Part shown: in pieces, positions 45,838-57,915 of the stretch
Layout: each line of letters opens with the position of its first letter
Position numbering within the stretch: position 1 is the first letter of the stretch
The notes under the pieces: generated by a model
Seen by the model: only the letters and a program-made list of their open reading frames with translations
Databases searched by the model: none
What the model was told of the DNA's origin: nothing
Assembly: GCA_028673005.1 (NCBI GenBank)
Contig: CM054115.1
Coordinates: forward strand, 189,414,548 to 189,478,547
Direction of reading: 5' to 3'
DNA from: Tanypteryx hageni
Taxonomy: Eukaryota; Arthropoda; Insecta; Odonata; Petaluridae
Length of the DNA: 64,000 nt
Position numbers and translations under genes: made by a program

Positions 45838-46472
45838 CTCTAGATCAGTACTTCTCAAACTTTTGAGCTCCGCGGACCATTACAGCAACTCTACAGGCCC
45901 TACGGACCACCTCATTTCTTACTCTACCTTCCTTACTGTAACTACGATTAAGAAAAGGGGTTAATTGGATACGTAGTTTATTTGAACATTTTAAAATGTA
46001 TTACACGGGTTTCTGTCTCTTTGAGGGGCGTCTGACTAGTTTTTGTTTTATTCCAAGAATTATTTTCAAAAATTGTAGGAGAAATTCATGAAATATAAAA
46101 TATTTTTACACAGTAGAAGCGACGCACACAGCTTTGCGTCTGTTTTACTCCTCAAGAACAATATCTTAATGGTTGCGAACAACTTATTCGACTACTCAGG
46201 CAATACTCATAGGTTACATAAAAGAACAATGTATATGAAGCAAAATTTACAATTTGCTAGCATTTCAAAATGCGTTGGCGTACTCTGTACGCAATCACGC
46301 CTAACTAAGGGTTAATAAAGAATAGTGTAAGAATTGATTAACTTTTCCCAAAAACTAAATATGCGGTTCATTCTAAAAAATTACATTTTGGAAACCTTCG
46401 CAGAGCACCAACGAAACCTTCGTTGGCCACAAATGGTCCGCGGACCATAGTTTGGGAAGCACTGCTCTAGAT
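45838..46472. mobile_element. hAT-type MITE with perfect target duplication and an internal piggyBac-MITE-like segment
   Basis: The element spans 45846-46464. CAGTACTTCTCAAACTTT at the start is mirrored by the reverse complement of CAGTGCTTCCCAAACTAT at the end. CTCTAGAT is duplicated at 45838-45845 and 46465-46472. GCGGACCAT motifs sit just inside both ends. The internal region 46103-46311 is clearly homologous to the right part of the piggyBac-like MITE at 49816-50409 and, like it, ends in GGG followed by TTAA. Confidence 0.9.
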
Positions 46473-47670
46473 AGATGTATAACCTAAAGAAACCACCGAA
46501 ATGGAGACTTTAAATGACGCGTTTTTTGTGGTCATAGACCAAACAATTCGAGTGTTTTGGAAACGCCAAACAGCGGTGCCGTAAATGCGACTCTTGGTGA
46601 AATTTATGCTAAGAAGCAGATACGCCGAAAAAAATATTTAAACCTGTTTTTTTATTGGAGAACGGATGAATAGTACTTGGAGGGCGTCCTCGATTCTTCC
46701 CACGGCGCGTTTCTTTGGTTTTTTTTCTTTGCTCGAGAATTTAGTCTTTGTTTTCCTCCTCTCTGCCCTTCAACTCTCCCCCTCCCTACTCCCATTCCTC
46801 CCTCACCCTCTCCCCTCCCCCTTCCTCTCTCTCTCCTCCCCCCCGCCAAGAACCTTTTCTGGAAAGAATTTCGTGGACAGTTAATGGTAAAGAATTACGA
46901 AAAAATGTTTTTTATTGCCACGTGACTTTTGAGTAAAGCCCCCTTCTCTTAACACGGAGCACCGTCGACTGCGTCTTTTAAAAAATACTACGAAACCCAA
47001 TTATAAAGTGCTTCACGTTCGTCTTATTAATCCAATAAAGTAATTGATGTCCCGTCTCCACAAATGCGTAAAATGACTTTTGTTTATAGCCGATGGCCAT
47101 GTCTATAAATCATTTTATCTCGAATTAATCTCTATCTTGAAATGGCTAAGGTTAGCTTCTCGTTGAAAAATTTCTGCTTAGTATCTAGCATGCAAACAGT
47201 ACAATAAAAAGTTTACGCCCTTATTTTTACAGTAGTAATAAAATTAAATATCGGTATCAGTTCCACTATTTCTATTTCAAAACATTTATTACGCCTGCCT
47301 CCAGCAGAATCTAAATCTCTGAAATCTGACCCGTTCTAATGCAGATTTGGAGAATAACTCAAAAGAAATGTTTAGTAATCGTAATTAACTTTACCTCATT
47401 ATGTAATCAGCGCACCTCTTGATATTTCTGTATGCGAATGGAGTTTTTGCCAGATCTCTTGCTAGAAAAATATTTCACGAACGTGATATCTAATATGGCG
47501 TCCCCAAACGATAAACATTGTGAAAATAGAGAAATTTCACCTGTAATCAGCCTGTTATGAAATAATAAAATTTCACCATTTTGCTAATTTGAAGAGAAAT
47601 GATTCGCAATTTTCTTTTCTCTTTCCGTTTTATTTGACGTTTTCTTTGAATATCTCTCAGCAAACCTGAA
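46473..47670. other. gene-free DNA with a short pyrimidine tract
   Basis: No supported gene. A CCCTCC/CTCTCT tract lies at about 46745-46845. The rest is AT-rich. Confidence 0.45.
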
Positions 47671-48229
47671 GAGGGAGATTTCGTGTCAAATCAACACAGC
47701 TCACAACCTCACCTCTTGATTTTGTTGAAACTTGTAGCATTTATAAACTATTATGAGACAAGGTTGTATGCCAAATATCAATATTTTATCTAAATTATTT
47801 TCTGAGTTACTTGTTTCAAAAGTTAAAAAAATTTGGCCGAATGTCATATGTGGATGAACATATTTTTATTAATATCTCTGGTTCTATAACAACCACGGTA
47901 AATAATTATGCATGATTGAAAAGCTCTTGAAATACACTTTCTACTTATGTCACTTGAGAATTTACATTTTTTGGGGGAACATTATAAATGACCTTGACCT
48001 TTGACCTTGAATTTGTCAAAAGATGTGTCCTTAGATTTTGTCAGAAAAAAAAATACTTTTATTTACCCTCAGTGTATTACATCAGTCTGTGAAATATCAA
48101 AGTGGCACATTAAAGGCTTCATGAGATAATGAATTTTAAAAATAATGCGCATTCTGGATGGTTGTGGATATCATTATGGTAGGACAACACTATCAAAACA
48201 TACTGGTAGTAATCACAAATTGCATTTAG

Positions 48230-51063
48230 CTGAATAACTGACCTATGTATTTGTTAATAGCCTGCTGACTTATCAACTTATCAACTGTAACAGTTTGCAC
48301 ATCTTCAGGAAGTAAGTTGTAAGTCTGTCCAGTAGGTGTTCGAAGATCAACTTTGGTAAGAATGTCTTTCATCATCACTGGAAGTATATCTGGCTTTGAG
48401 GGATAGCTGAAGGAAGGAGAAGGCCCATGAGAATGAAAAACCTTATCCTGATTTCTTTTGTCTCTTCATTCACTTGTAAAACACAACCCACCCACCAGTG
48501 ACAACTATGCATGCATGTAACAAAACCTCTGATGTCCTGAATTTCCATCTCATTTGGTTCTGGAAAAAGTGACTTCTTTTGAATCATCTGAATATAAATA
48601 TAACTTTGTTTGTACTGTGTTGGAACTTAATGGTCTGATGCAATGCAGCTTCTGGGTCCCAGAAATAGTGCGGATGCCCATAAACCATTGCTGAAGTAGC
48701 TTACTTTCTGCCTCATTTACCTGAATAGTGCTAAAAGCAATGTGACATACATGAGCATTTTCTGTACACCACTCAAATAATTGTCTTGGTGTCATGATTT
48801 GATTTTAAAATGGGCGCTGCAAACTGGCATGTGCAGCAAGTCGTTTTACAGTTGCTGCTACACCACCACATGGTCCTTTGCCATGTGGTGTGGCAAAAAA
48901 TACCACTCTGCTGTTACACTGAAGTCATTTTCATGGTAACACAAATTAATAAAGTTTTTCTTGTTTTTATATTGGGAGGCTGCCCCATCTGAGAAGCAGT
49001 ATATATGCTTAGAAGTTCTATGGAAGTAAGTTGTCGAAAGTGTGATTAAATGATGTTGAAACAGGTGTAAAATGACAGTATCATGACAAAGGCAATCAGA
49101 AATTACTACAAATGAAATGTTATTTGTGTTTCCATTTTCTGGGTTCCTGTAGTATGCCACAAATGGGCATATTGTGGCCTGTGCATTATTCCAGTGAAAC
49201 CCCTGTACTTCATCCTGAAGAACAAATGAATAGTTTTCAGAAATGTCACATATTACTGCATATTCATTGTCAGATTTTCCTTTAATTCTGCTAAGAATTT
49301 TGCTTGCTGTTGCAATAAAAGAATGTGATAAAAGTTGTCGCAGTTTTACATCCAATAAATCTAGAAATTCATCACAAGAGTCTTAAGTGTTGTTCTATCT
49401 GTAGACATCCATAGTTTGTAAGTTATGTCATAATACAATTCAAGTAAAACAGTTTTGAAATATACTCTTTCAATTGTAATGTGCCTGGGCAATGCTGGCA
49501 TGATCCTAGGTAACTGGTAATGGGAGATAACATATAATCCATGAAAGGCAGTGCTCACAAAAAGTAATTTTCATCATTTTGTGTTAACTCTTTTAGTTTA
49601 CATCCTAACAACATTAGTTTAACATGAATACAACAAACACACACAATGAGTTTCACTGGCACCAGCTAAGACACAATTCTTGGGCCTCAGTTCACAAAAC
49701 TTGGACAAACCTATATGTAGCTGTGGATGTTTATTTTTGAATGACTTATATGCTTCCTTTAGGTTGCACAATACTAAACGCTTTTGTTTGTGCACTCTCA
49801 CACCATTTTCTTTAACCCTTAACCGGGCGCATCTAAAAATTTCACGTAACTGGGTGCATGGTGCACTGCGTATGCCGTTCCATCTTGTGAAAAACATGGC
49901 TGTAAATAGTAATAATAACGATAAATTCATTCTATATTTTTGTTTATTCAGTTTTTTACTGTATTTAACGATTTATAATTCTCATTGTTAAAATTATCAA
50001 TTGTATTTTCTACATTATATACGAGCTAAATTTTCATGATATATTTAGGAAAAGATTACATTATAATATTAAACATTTATTACTATGAAATATTAAAATG
50101 AGCGCCATTTTAGGATAAACACTGCCACAATAGAAGAAATAATGCTCAAAAATTTACGTTATTGAAATATTTAAACTTTTACAGACAGATCGCAATGCAT
50201 ATATAGCACAGTAGAACCGACACACACAGCTTTGTGTCTGTTTTACTCTTCAAGAACAATAGCTAAAAAGTTGCAAACAACTTGTTCGACTACTCAGGCT
50301 ATACTGATAGGTTACATAATATAACAATGCATATGAAACAAAATTTATAAGTTGCCAGTATTTCAAAGTGCGTTGGCACATTCTGGGTGCCAGCATGCCC
50401 ACTTAAGGGTTAACTGAAATAAAATCCTTTTTCCTGGCATACAATGTCTTACATCATCACTGCAGTAGAATTCCTTAACTATGGTAGCAGTAATATCAAT
50501 CAGGGCCTTTCCTGGTTTTGAATTAGGTGTACATAATATCCCATGTTGTTTCACTAGTTCCTTTGCTTTTCGTACGATATTATTTGAGGCACCAAATTCA
50601 GTTTCAATTTTTCATATACTCAAACTATTTGGCAGCACTGTTAGTATTTGGATCTTCTCACTATAGTTTTCCACAACATTTAATTTCTGTTTCAACTCAT
50701 TAATTATTTCACAGTCAGCAGATGGTATACTTATATCTACTTCTTTGTCGCCTTGCTGGGATACATGTTTTCTTGAGTACATTGCTGATTCTTTTCAACT
50801 TTTCCTGGGAGTACTTTTTTCTTGTAGCCTCTTCCATTTTACTGGACACTATCTAGTGATTGCAGACTTTCATTCAAAGCACCAATAGCAACCTCTGCTG
50901 CAATAGTTTGGTCATCATTATCATGCTCCTCAACATCAGATTCATTATAACTTTGTTTTGATGTTTGTTGTTGTGGTGGTGGTGAATCAGAAGGAATTGA
51001 AGACTTCTCTGAAATTTTTTTGTCAGCTGCTACGTATTTTCTGTTCTGCTGAATTTTTTCCAC
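48230..51063 (-). pseudogene. uncharacterised transposase-like protein, broken and interrupted by a MITE
   Basis: Read on the - strand from Met at 51063. The N-terminus is Ser/Asp-rich (SDVEEHDNDDQTIAAEVAIG). After several breaks and a MITE (49816-50409) comes RVHKQKRLVLCNLKEAYKSF, then HPQLHIGLSKFCELRPKNCV and an HCVC motif. The next segment is open at 49355-48858 (165 residues): YAVICDISENYSFVLQDEVQ, GFHWNNAQATICPFV, IYCFSDGAASQYKNKKNFIN and SVTAEWYFLPHHMAK. A C-terminal beta-rich part (HWWVGCVLQVNEETKEIRI, DILPVMMKDILTKVDLRTPT) runs to about 48240. Asp37, Asp123 and Glu150 of the 165-residue segment are spaced like a DDE/RNase H-type triad (inference). I recall this pattern from uncharacterised repeated proteins of arthropods and other animals, but I cannot name its superfamily. 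Confidence 0.6.
49812..50413. mobile_element. piggyBac-like MITE with TTAA target duplication
   Basis: The element spans 49816-50409 (594 bp). TTAA flanks it at 49812-49815 and 50410-50413. Termini are CCCTTAACCGGGCGCA and the reverse complement of CCCTTAAGTGGGCA. A TTAA target and CCC-starting TIRs are piggyBac-superfamily traits. It has no transposase. It interrupts the transposase-like pseudogene between its N-terminal part and the RVHKQKRL segment. Confidence 0.88.
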
Positions 51064-51660
51064 TTAATTTCTGAACCTCCATGGTTGTATATTGCATAAT
51101 TTTTTCTGAATGTCAAGTGTCCAGTTTCACCAAATGGGTTACAACTGTAGTTTCTTTTCAAAGTCCATTTTTGAACTGCTTTTCACTCACATTAAAAAGT
51201 ATTTTATGCCTGTTCTTCCCTGACTAAATACAATTTCTTTCAAAGTTCAATTTAGTTAGACCTGTCTTTTGAACTCACACTAATCTGCACTAATCAGTAT
51301 TAAGACTATTGTTCTTTGTTATTTAAATTCAGCACTCAGTAATATCAACTTAAAGGAGTATTTCACAATGCTGTATGCTCTTTGTCTTCATGTGATTAAA
51401 TGACATAGTTTACATTCAAACAAAAGAATGGTGCTATTATGTTAACTAGGCTATAGCAGTAGTTTAAATCATCAAGACAAAAAAATTGTTTGATAACATT
51501 CACACAATGAGATTAAAAAGATCAAATCATTATCTGAGCCATCATGAGTGAGTGTTTGGCATGACAATGTTGGATAGGCAAAATGGAGAAGTAAGTGATG
51601 AAAACTTGACTCTGTAATCCTAACTAAGTTACAAGGGGCATGTCCATTAAAGCTACGCAA
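51064..51660 (-). other. non-coding 5' flank of the transposase-like gene
   Basis: AT-rich DNA between the presumed start codon and the ATTGG array. It may contain the promoter and 5' UTR. The short frame at 51472-51660 has no recognisable domain. Confidence 0.4.
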
Positions 51661-51895
51661 GTTGACAAACTATTGGTCATAATAAGCCTTCTTTTTATTG
51701 GTTGATCAGATTTTATAAATACCTGTGGTTGGTTATAATTAACTGAACATTAATTGGCTATAATAAAATTAACAGTTATTGGTCACACACAAATTTAACC
51801 CTTATTAGTCACAATAAACTTAAGAGCCATTGGTCACAATAAGATGAACAGTCATTGGTCCTAATAAAGTTAATAGTCATTGGTCAAAATCTATG
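51661..51895 (-). promoter_or_regulatory. tandem array of CCAAT-box-like motifs upstream of the transposase-like gene
   Basis: On the + strand the motif ATTGGTC/ATTGGTT/ATTAGTC recurs about every 30 bp (seven to nine times) with AATAAAnTTAA between. On the - strand, the gene's sense strand, these read GACCAAT, that is CCAAT boxes in the sense orientation. The array lies about 600 bp before the presumed start. It is a tandem repeat, and its regulatory role is inferred. Confidence 0.5.
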
Positions 51896-52545
51896 TCTTC
51901 TACTGAATGTTCATGCTACATGGAAGTTTACAAATGGCCTGCTTAAAGTGATTAAATATTTAAAAGATACTGTTTGTCTGATATGAATATATAATTATTT
52001 GTTTTAAAATGAAAAATACATGTTGATAAAAGACATCCAGAAATTTGCAAGACACCCATATAAATAATAATTTATATCATCTAATGCCATAGGTGTGCCA
52101 CCCTAATATTCTAGGAGTTAGTGTTCTAGTATGGAAGAAATAAAATATATTTTTTCTAAATTTTTTGAAGACACATTATTTGAATAAATACAATGCCAGA
52201 GGTCATTTTATAAGAATATAAATTTTACTTCTAATTTAATTCCTTCCAATATATATCAAAAGATAGCTTCTTTTGATGGCTTACAAACAAGACCAAGTTC
52301 AAACTTCTAGCTCAATTATGAAGAAAGTTATAATTGATTTTATTTTTCTTTGCGCAGCAATTTTTGATGTTTTTCCATAATTTTGAACGCCCCTATTTAT
52401 AAAACCACCAGTTATATGAAGCTAAAACTTTATATTCTTCATATCCACACTGAATACTTTGTATGTACTTAATTTCATAAAAATAAAAAAAGGTCAGGTT
52501 AAAAATAATGCTTTACTGTGATGATCTGGCACGGAATGACTCAAG

Positions 52546-53235
52546 GCAGACATTTTCCCAGATCGAGATTTTGTTTTCAGTTGCCTGTGGTGAAAAGGCA
52601 ATACATTACATAGATTTAGTCTCCATATTACCACGATTGTGTTAATAGATTTTAAGTAGTCATTTCATTTTCATGCCACAGGGTTAAAGATGAGAAGTTA
52701 CTACTCAATTTCACTGTCTGGAAAGGACGATGAATGTCAACACACGACCTTGAGTGTTCTTCAATGCTCCTTTCTAATTTTTAACAAATTATTTTTCAGC
52801 AATTAACTTCTGTATTTCGGTTTAAATTTGTAGTTAGGTGATATCAATACTTCATGTTTTTCGAAACCTCACAGTTTAATGATGCTTTTATAGCTTCATT
52901 GTCAATTGTCTATCAGGTGCCTTGTCTACACTCCCTATTACGTATATCTATAAACATCGACATGCACTTTTTTCCATCTGAATTGAATCAAAAACTAGCG
53001 AAACCGACCAGAATGGCTCAATTTTCTGAATTCGTGCTGAAATCTATTTAGCAGGTATCCAACATCCAAAAGGCACATTACAAAATTAAAATCAACATGT
53101 CCGATACCTTAAATTATGTTGAAGCTAATCCTTTTCAGTGACCTTCTATTAGTCGTAAACTTTGTAGATAGGCATAAATCTCTAATCCTCGGAAACAAAA
53201 TCTTTGGAATTGGATTTTGGGATATCATTTGAAGA
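52546..53235. other. gene-free DNA
   Basis: No recognised gene or repeat boundary. The open frame at 52854-53051 has no family resemblance that I can see. Confidence 0.45.
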
Positions 53236-53335
53236 TGATTCACCTCCCCACTCTCTCACCTCCCCCTCTCTCGCTTCCCCCTCTCACCTTCTCCCTCTCT
53301 CACCTCCCCACCCTCCCTCTCATCCATCCTACTCA
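53236..53335. repeat. short polypyrimidine tract
   Basis: CACCTCCCCCTCTCTC-type units on the + strand. The open frame across it is compositional. Confidence 0.85.
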
Positions 53336-53559
53336 CCTTTCCTCATTCGCGACATGACCATAGACCAACACTTCGCATATAAGGTCATTAATTTGGTTCA
53401 GGAGAGCAATCTTTCACTCTTCTTCTTTCCCATCGGCTCTTAATAGCAAGACTACTAAAGGTTTCGAGATAGCGGAGTAATTGAAGGACCACACCACAAA
53501 GGGACGCCACTCATCAGGTCCCTTCGGACACTTTAATTGCCGACCTTCGATTAATCCCT

Positions 53560-53690
53560 CTCTTCACCTCCCCTCCATCTCATCTCTCTCTCTCTCTCTC
53601 TTTAGGGGTTAGGTGGAAGATGGGACTTTTTAGTCTCAATCCCTCACCCCCTCCCTCACCCCCTCTCCCTCTCTGCTTTTCCCTTAGACC
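53560..53690 (+). repeat. polypyrimidine tract enclosing a ~40-bp LINE 3' end
   Basis: (CT)n at about 53580-53602 is followed by the terminal block of the A/B/C LINE family (GGGGTTAGGTGGAAGATGGG, TTAGTCTCAATC, 53606-53642), then CCCTCACCCC/CTCTCC repeats. The LINE end has CT-rich DNA on both sides, so it looks like an extreme 5' truncation. Confidence 0.8.
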
Positions 53691-56600
53691 GAAACTGGAA
53701 CGCAAAGATTCCTATACGAAATTAATTTCGGACTTTACCACAACCATAATTGTCTTAGAGAGGTTTTCTAACCGTGCACACTTAAAATCTATACACCGCT
53801 TCAAATGATTTTTCGTAAATTTAGGCAACCTTTTGTCATATAGTAAGTTTTAATTATTTTTTCTAAATTCACAAACTTCTTGGATAATCGAAACGAAATT
53901 CTCCCTGGATGACTTTCACATCGCTCTTCGAATGCGTCGAAAGTGCGCTGAATCGTCATTTATCGTTACGATCGCGTGCGTCGACCCTTCCTTGACGGCA
54001 TAGCGCACGCAGGCGACCGTCGACAAGCTTTCGAACGAATCAGATCATTTCTTAAAATTGCATTTAACTCCGATCGGCAATTTTAAGCGTAATCATTTCA
54101 CCATCATCCCTTTTTATTTACCTTCCTCTTTTATGAGTTTTAATGTTGAACTCTGTTAACTCTCGAGTCAAGAGAAATAAATATAAACACATTTTTCATT
54201 CGAATGTGGATGATTTTGGGGCAAAAGCGCCGCACTGAACCGCTTCTGATGTTTCATTTTGGATCTGATAGCGAGAAGAGTTTTCTACAGTTGCACTATT
54301 GCTCGCCCCTCGACCGCCTCTCCCGAACACAACTACTGCAGCAGCCCCATCCACTCTTCTAACAGTGACTCCGCTCACTCTGTACTTCTTCCGTCCATTC
54401 TCCAGTTCTTGCAGTGCCTTTCATTGCTATCCAGTTTTTAATCTCTCCATCTCTTGCCCCTCATCTGTTGCACAACTTCCTTCTTCCTATTTCTCCACTT
54501 CCTTCCTCTCATCCTTCACTCTTCCCCTTCTGTTCTTCCTCCTTCCATCCTCTTGGCGCCATCCGATTTTCATTAAGCCCGTGTCTTTCTTTCTCTCCCT
54601 CTTCATCCTTCCCTTCTAACATGTTCCGATTGGAAAAATGACTCGGTGGAAATTAGAGAAAGTAAAGTAAGACTGCAATGAGGAAAGTTTTTCTTCCATT
54701 TACTATATTGTGTCTAAAGTGAAAGTTACATACACTTCGTGAATATGCAACCGTAAGTTTCTCGTCTGCTGTCCAAAATATTGGCTTTTCAATTTCTGAG
54801 TCTTTATTTCCAGCTCTTCTGGTAGTAACGGGGTGGTGGCAAAGACCACAGCATAGCTTCCATTTAAAAATACAGTAAGATTTTATATGAAATTCTTTGG
54901 ATTTTCAAGTAATTTACAGTATATAATTTTTTTTAAATTGACCTCGAGGAATGTGATGTCTCCCGCGCGCTTCATATTTATAAGTTTTTAAATAAAAGCA
55001 GCAATGGTAAAGAAAGAAATAAAAAATCTGAGTCTTAAAAGTCCACTTTTAAGCAACGATATATATTTTATTTACTATATACTGATTAAAGGGTTGAACT
55101 TGAGGTGTAAATGTTTCGCAAAAAGTTGATAAGAACTATTTGTTTCATTTCAGGAATGCGTACGTGGGTTTAATACTAATGGGTTCTGAGAACTTGTAAT
55201 GATTTTCGAAGCATCACAAGTGGCATCGACTCCCCTGAAAATTTGCAAGTGAATTTTTGGACGCGTGAAACAACTTATATTTTGGAATACCTATCAGTTA
55301 AGCGCATCCTTCTAAATCATCTTTATTCTTCTCAAATTCTATCTGAAAAAGAAATAAATAATTTTGTTTCTTTATCTTATCGATAATTGATATATCTCCA
55401 AAGGCTATTGGAACTATCTTGATTAAAAATTGGATTCTATCCATGATTTCCATGGTTTTATATTGAATTCTACTTCGTCTTATTGAATCAATCAATCCAA
55501 TTACTCAACCTATTCTCTGACATTCCGAATTAATTCCTCTTTGAATCTTAAAGTCCCCAGATTAACTACCAAAATATTTTCATACGATACAGAAGGGCCA
55601 GAAAAATAGGCCCGATCCATATTTATATGTTTATATGTTGCTCTGTGAAAATTATATCGAGGAAAAGTTGGATTAAGACCTTGTTTATCTATTTAAAGTA
55701 TCCTAGTAATATGGAACAAATTCCCTATTTATCTGTTTCTCTAAAACGTTCACTAAGATGAAAATTCTTTCTTAAATTATCCAAAATCATTAAATTAAGG
55801 AATAAAAATTTTATAAAATGGAATTTTAAAAATATCTATTGTATGTAATTACGCTACTTTGCATCAGAAGATATTCTGAAAGGAAAACACATCAGTAAGA
55901 TTATTTCAGAGAGAGCCTTATCATGTTTCAGCCTAAAGAATCTATAGATTTCCAGTAACTTAATGGAATATTTTTTTAACTGTCTCAGACAGCCATATTT
56001 TATCATGCACGCTTTCATTCTCCTTCCTCGACTACTTTTCAAAAGGACTGATAGCCTGTGAGCTGCTACAAAATTAACACATTACTAATTTATAATTTTT
56101 CATCAGTGCCTAACCCCGATTTCTGTTTATATTATATACTGAAATTAGCGTGACAATGCGAAATTGTAAATGATTTTTTTCTCCTTACCTGCAAAAGATT
56201 CTCAGAAAATTCGTAAGAAGGACGCTTCCACTGCCTAATAGATAATGATTAAATGCCACACGAAAATTATTCTATTTAATCATTAAAATATCACAAAGGG
56301 GCGTTACACAGTAGAGGGTTAGAAATACTGACGAGTAAAAAAAGACACGGCCGCCAATATTCTTCGATTGTTGGCAATACTTTTCAAAACCCTTTACAAT
56401 TGTAAACACTCAACGCATGTGAAATATTTAGATAATGTTTTCTTTTGGAGAATTAATCAAAAATATCTTTCATACCAAAGTCAACAATTGTTATGGGATT
56501 ACCAATATTGTAATACATGATTAATTTATAAGTAGGTGTCATTTTCTATCAAAGCTGGCCATATTACTGAACTTTCGGCACAACTCTCTCTTGAGTGGAT

Positions 56601-56984
56601 AATAAATGTACCTACTGTCCCTATCATTGAATCTGCTCGCTCAGGCGTCCGTAACACTGCGCGTGCTATGATTTTATAGAGTAGTTTTTGGTATTAAGAT
56701 TAGGGTACTAATAGAAAAATTAGCATCAAAAACCAATCTTCTGTTTTATTAGCAGTTTTTACTAATAAATTTCACCCTTCCCCTCTGACACAATGACGCA
56801 TACATGCATACGTGACATCATTTTGAAGTTATTTCTCCACACTCTTGAGATATAATCGTTAACTATTTTTGGGCTACATGTTTTCCTGTCTTCCTTTTTC
56901 TAAAGAAAATTAGTCCTTAATTTGATAAGATAATTTAGGTAAAACCGCAAAAAAACTATTTCAATAATTTTAATCTAGATATAT
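53691..56984. other. gene-free DNA
   Basis: About 3.3 kb without a supported gene. A CpG-containing stretch with GCGTGCGTCGAC and GCGACCGTCGAC motifs lies at about 53930-54030, and a moderately pyrimidine-rich stretch at 54340-54620. The rest is AT-rich. Short frames here lack domains. Confidence 0.45.
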
Positions 56985-57915
56985 GGAACTCATTCAAGAC
57001 ACCATAAAATCTATCCTTCCGATTTCTGTAGCAATTGGCTCCACATCCATTTTCTTTCTAACTCATCATTTATTATTCTGTCAAGACTCGTTTTTCCCTC
57101 TATACTTCTCAATGTCTTCTCTTATACAGTCTGTAGCCTGCTGTCATCATTCGCCCTTAATGGCCATGATTCAACTCCATATGTCAAGCTTAGTTTAAAA
57201 TATATGTACATATATGTATACATGTATACTTTATAAATGGATGTTTTAAATTTATTTGGCTCATATGTATTCCAAAAAATTTTCTTGGCACGCCCATATA
57301 GCTTCTTTCTCTCACCGACTTAATTCGTTATTTCTGTGTCAGTCTTCCATTCATTATTTTTATCATGCTCCTCAGGTATTTAAAATTCTACTTCCTTCAG
57401 TCTCCTACCGCCCGGCATGGACCCTTGGTCATTTCCATCTCGCTTGATCCTTTTTTTTAACGCTTCTTGTTTTTCGGTATTTAGCTTCATTCTCCATTCC
57501 TCAAATCCCCTATCTAGTTGGTCTTTGACATCTTGTAATGCAGGTCTTCTAGCATACCATACTACCCCATCGTCTGCATACATTGTTATTTTTCCCACTT
57601 TCTACACGATCAATCACATCATTGCATTCATCACTAAAATAAATAAATCGTGTATTACTCCATATTTTATTTCAAACCAATTCGACATACCGCATCACGT
57701 TTTGATACATCTCACTGTGCAGTCAAACACACTCCGAATTCTTTTGACCATATCATGCCCTTTTCCCATATTTATAATCTTCCATAATTTTTCTCTTTCC
57801 ACAAAATCAAATACCTTCTCTAGGACCAGAAATACCGTCAACGCCTCTTTTCCTAACTCCCAGTGTTTCTCCAGTATCTGCCTCAATGCAAAGATTAGAT
57901 CGCTCCTTGCCTTCC
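56985..57915 (-). pseudogene. decayed LINE reverse transcriptase fragment
   Basis: On the - strand: FLVLEKVFDFVEREKLWKII (the usual AFD...L-W block), a break, then KITMYADDGVVWYARRP with the catalytic YADD, DQLDRGFEEWRMKLNTEKQE and GGRRLKEVEF. The remaining sequence to 56985 is full of stops. It is a short, old fragment of a non-LTR RT, not the same family as the copies at 16-44 kb. I would place it near RTE or R1-like elements only tentatively. Confidence 0.7.

Larger units (their letters stand above)
47671..52545 (-). mobile_element. candidate DNA transposon with an unassigned DDE-like gene
   Basis: The left end reads ATTTCGTGTCAAATCA followed by ACACAG (from 47678). The right end (reverse complement from about 52539) reads ATTCCGTGCCAGATCA followed by TCACAG. 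These are imperfect inverted repeats agreeing at about 18 of 22 positions. They bracket about 4.9 kb whose only coding content is a broken transposase-like gene on the - strand. A promoter-like ATTGG array lies upstream of that gene. Exact termini and target duplication could not be fixed. The call is an inference from TIRs plus gene content. Confidence 0.55.

Noticed and set aside
46088..46315. 75-residue frame MKYKIFLHSRSDAHSF...
   Set aside because: It lies within MITE sequence shared with the piggyBac-like MITE at 49816, where the same frame is not kept, so it is not coding.
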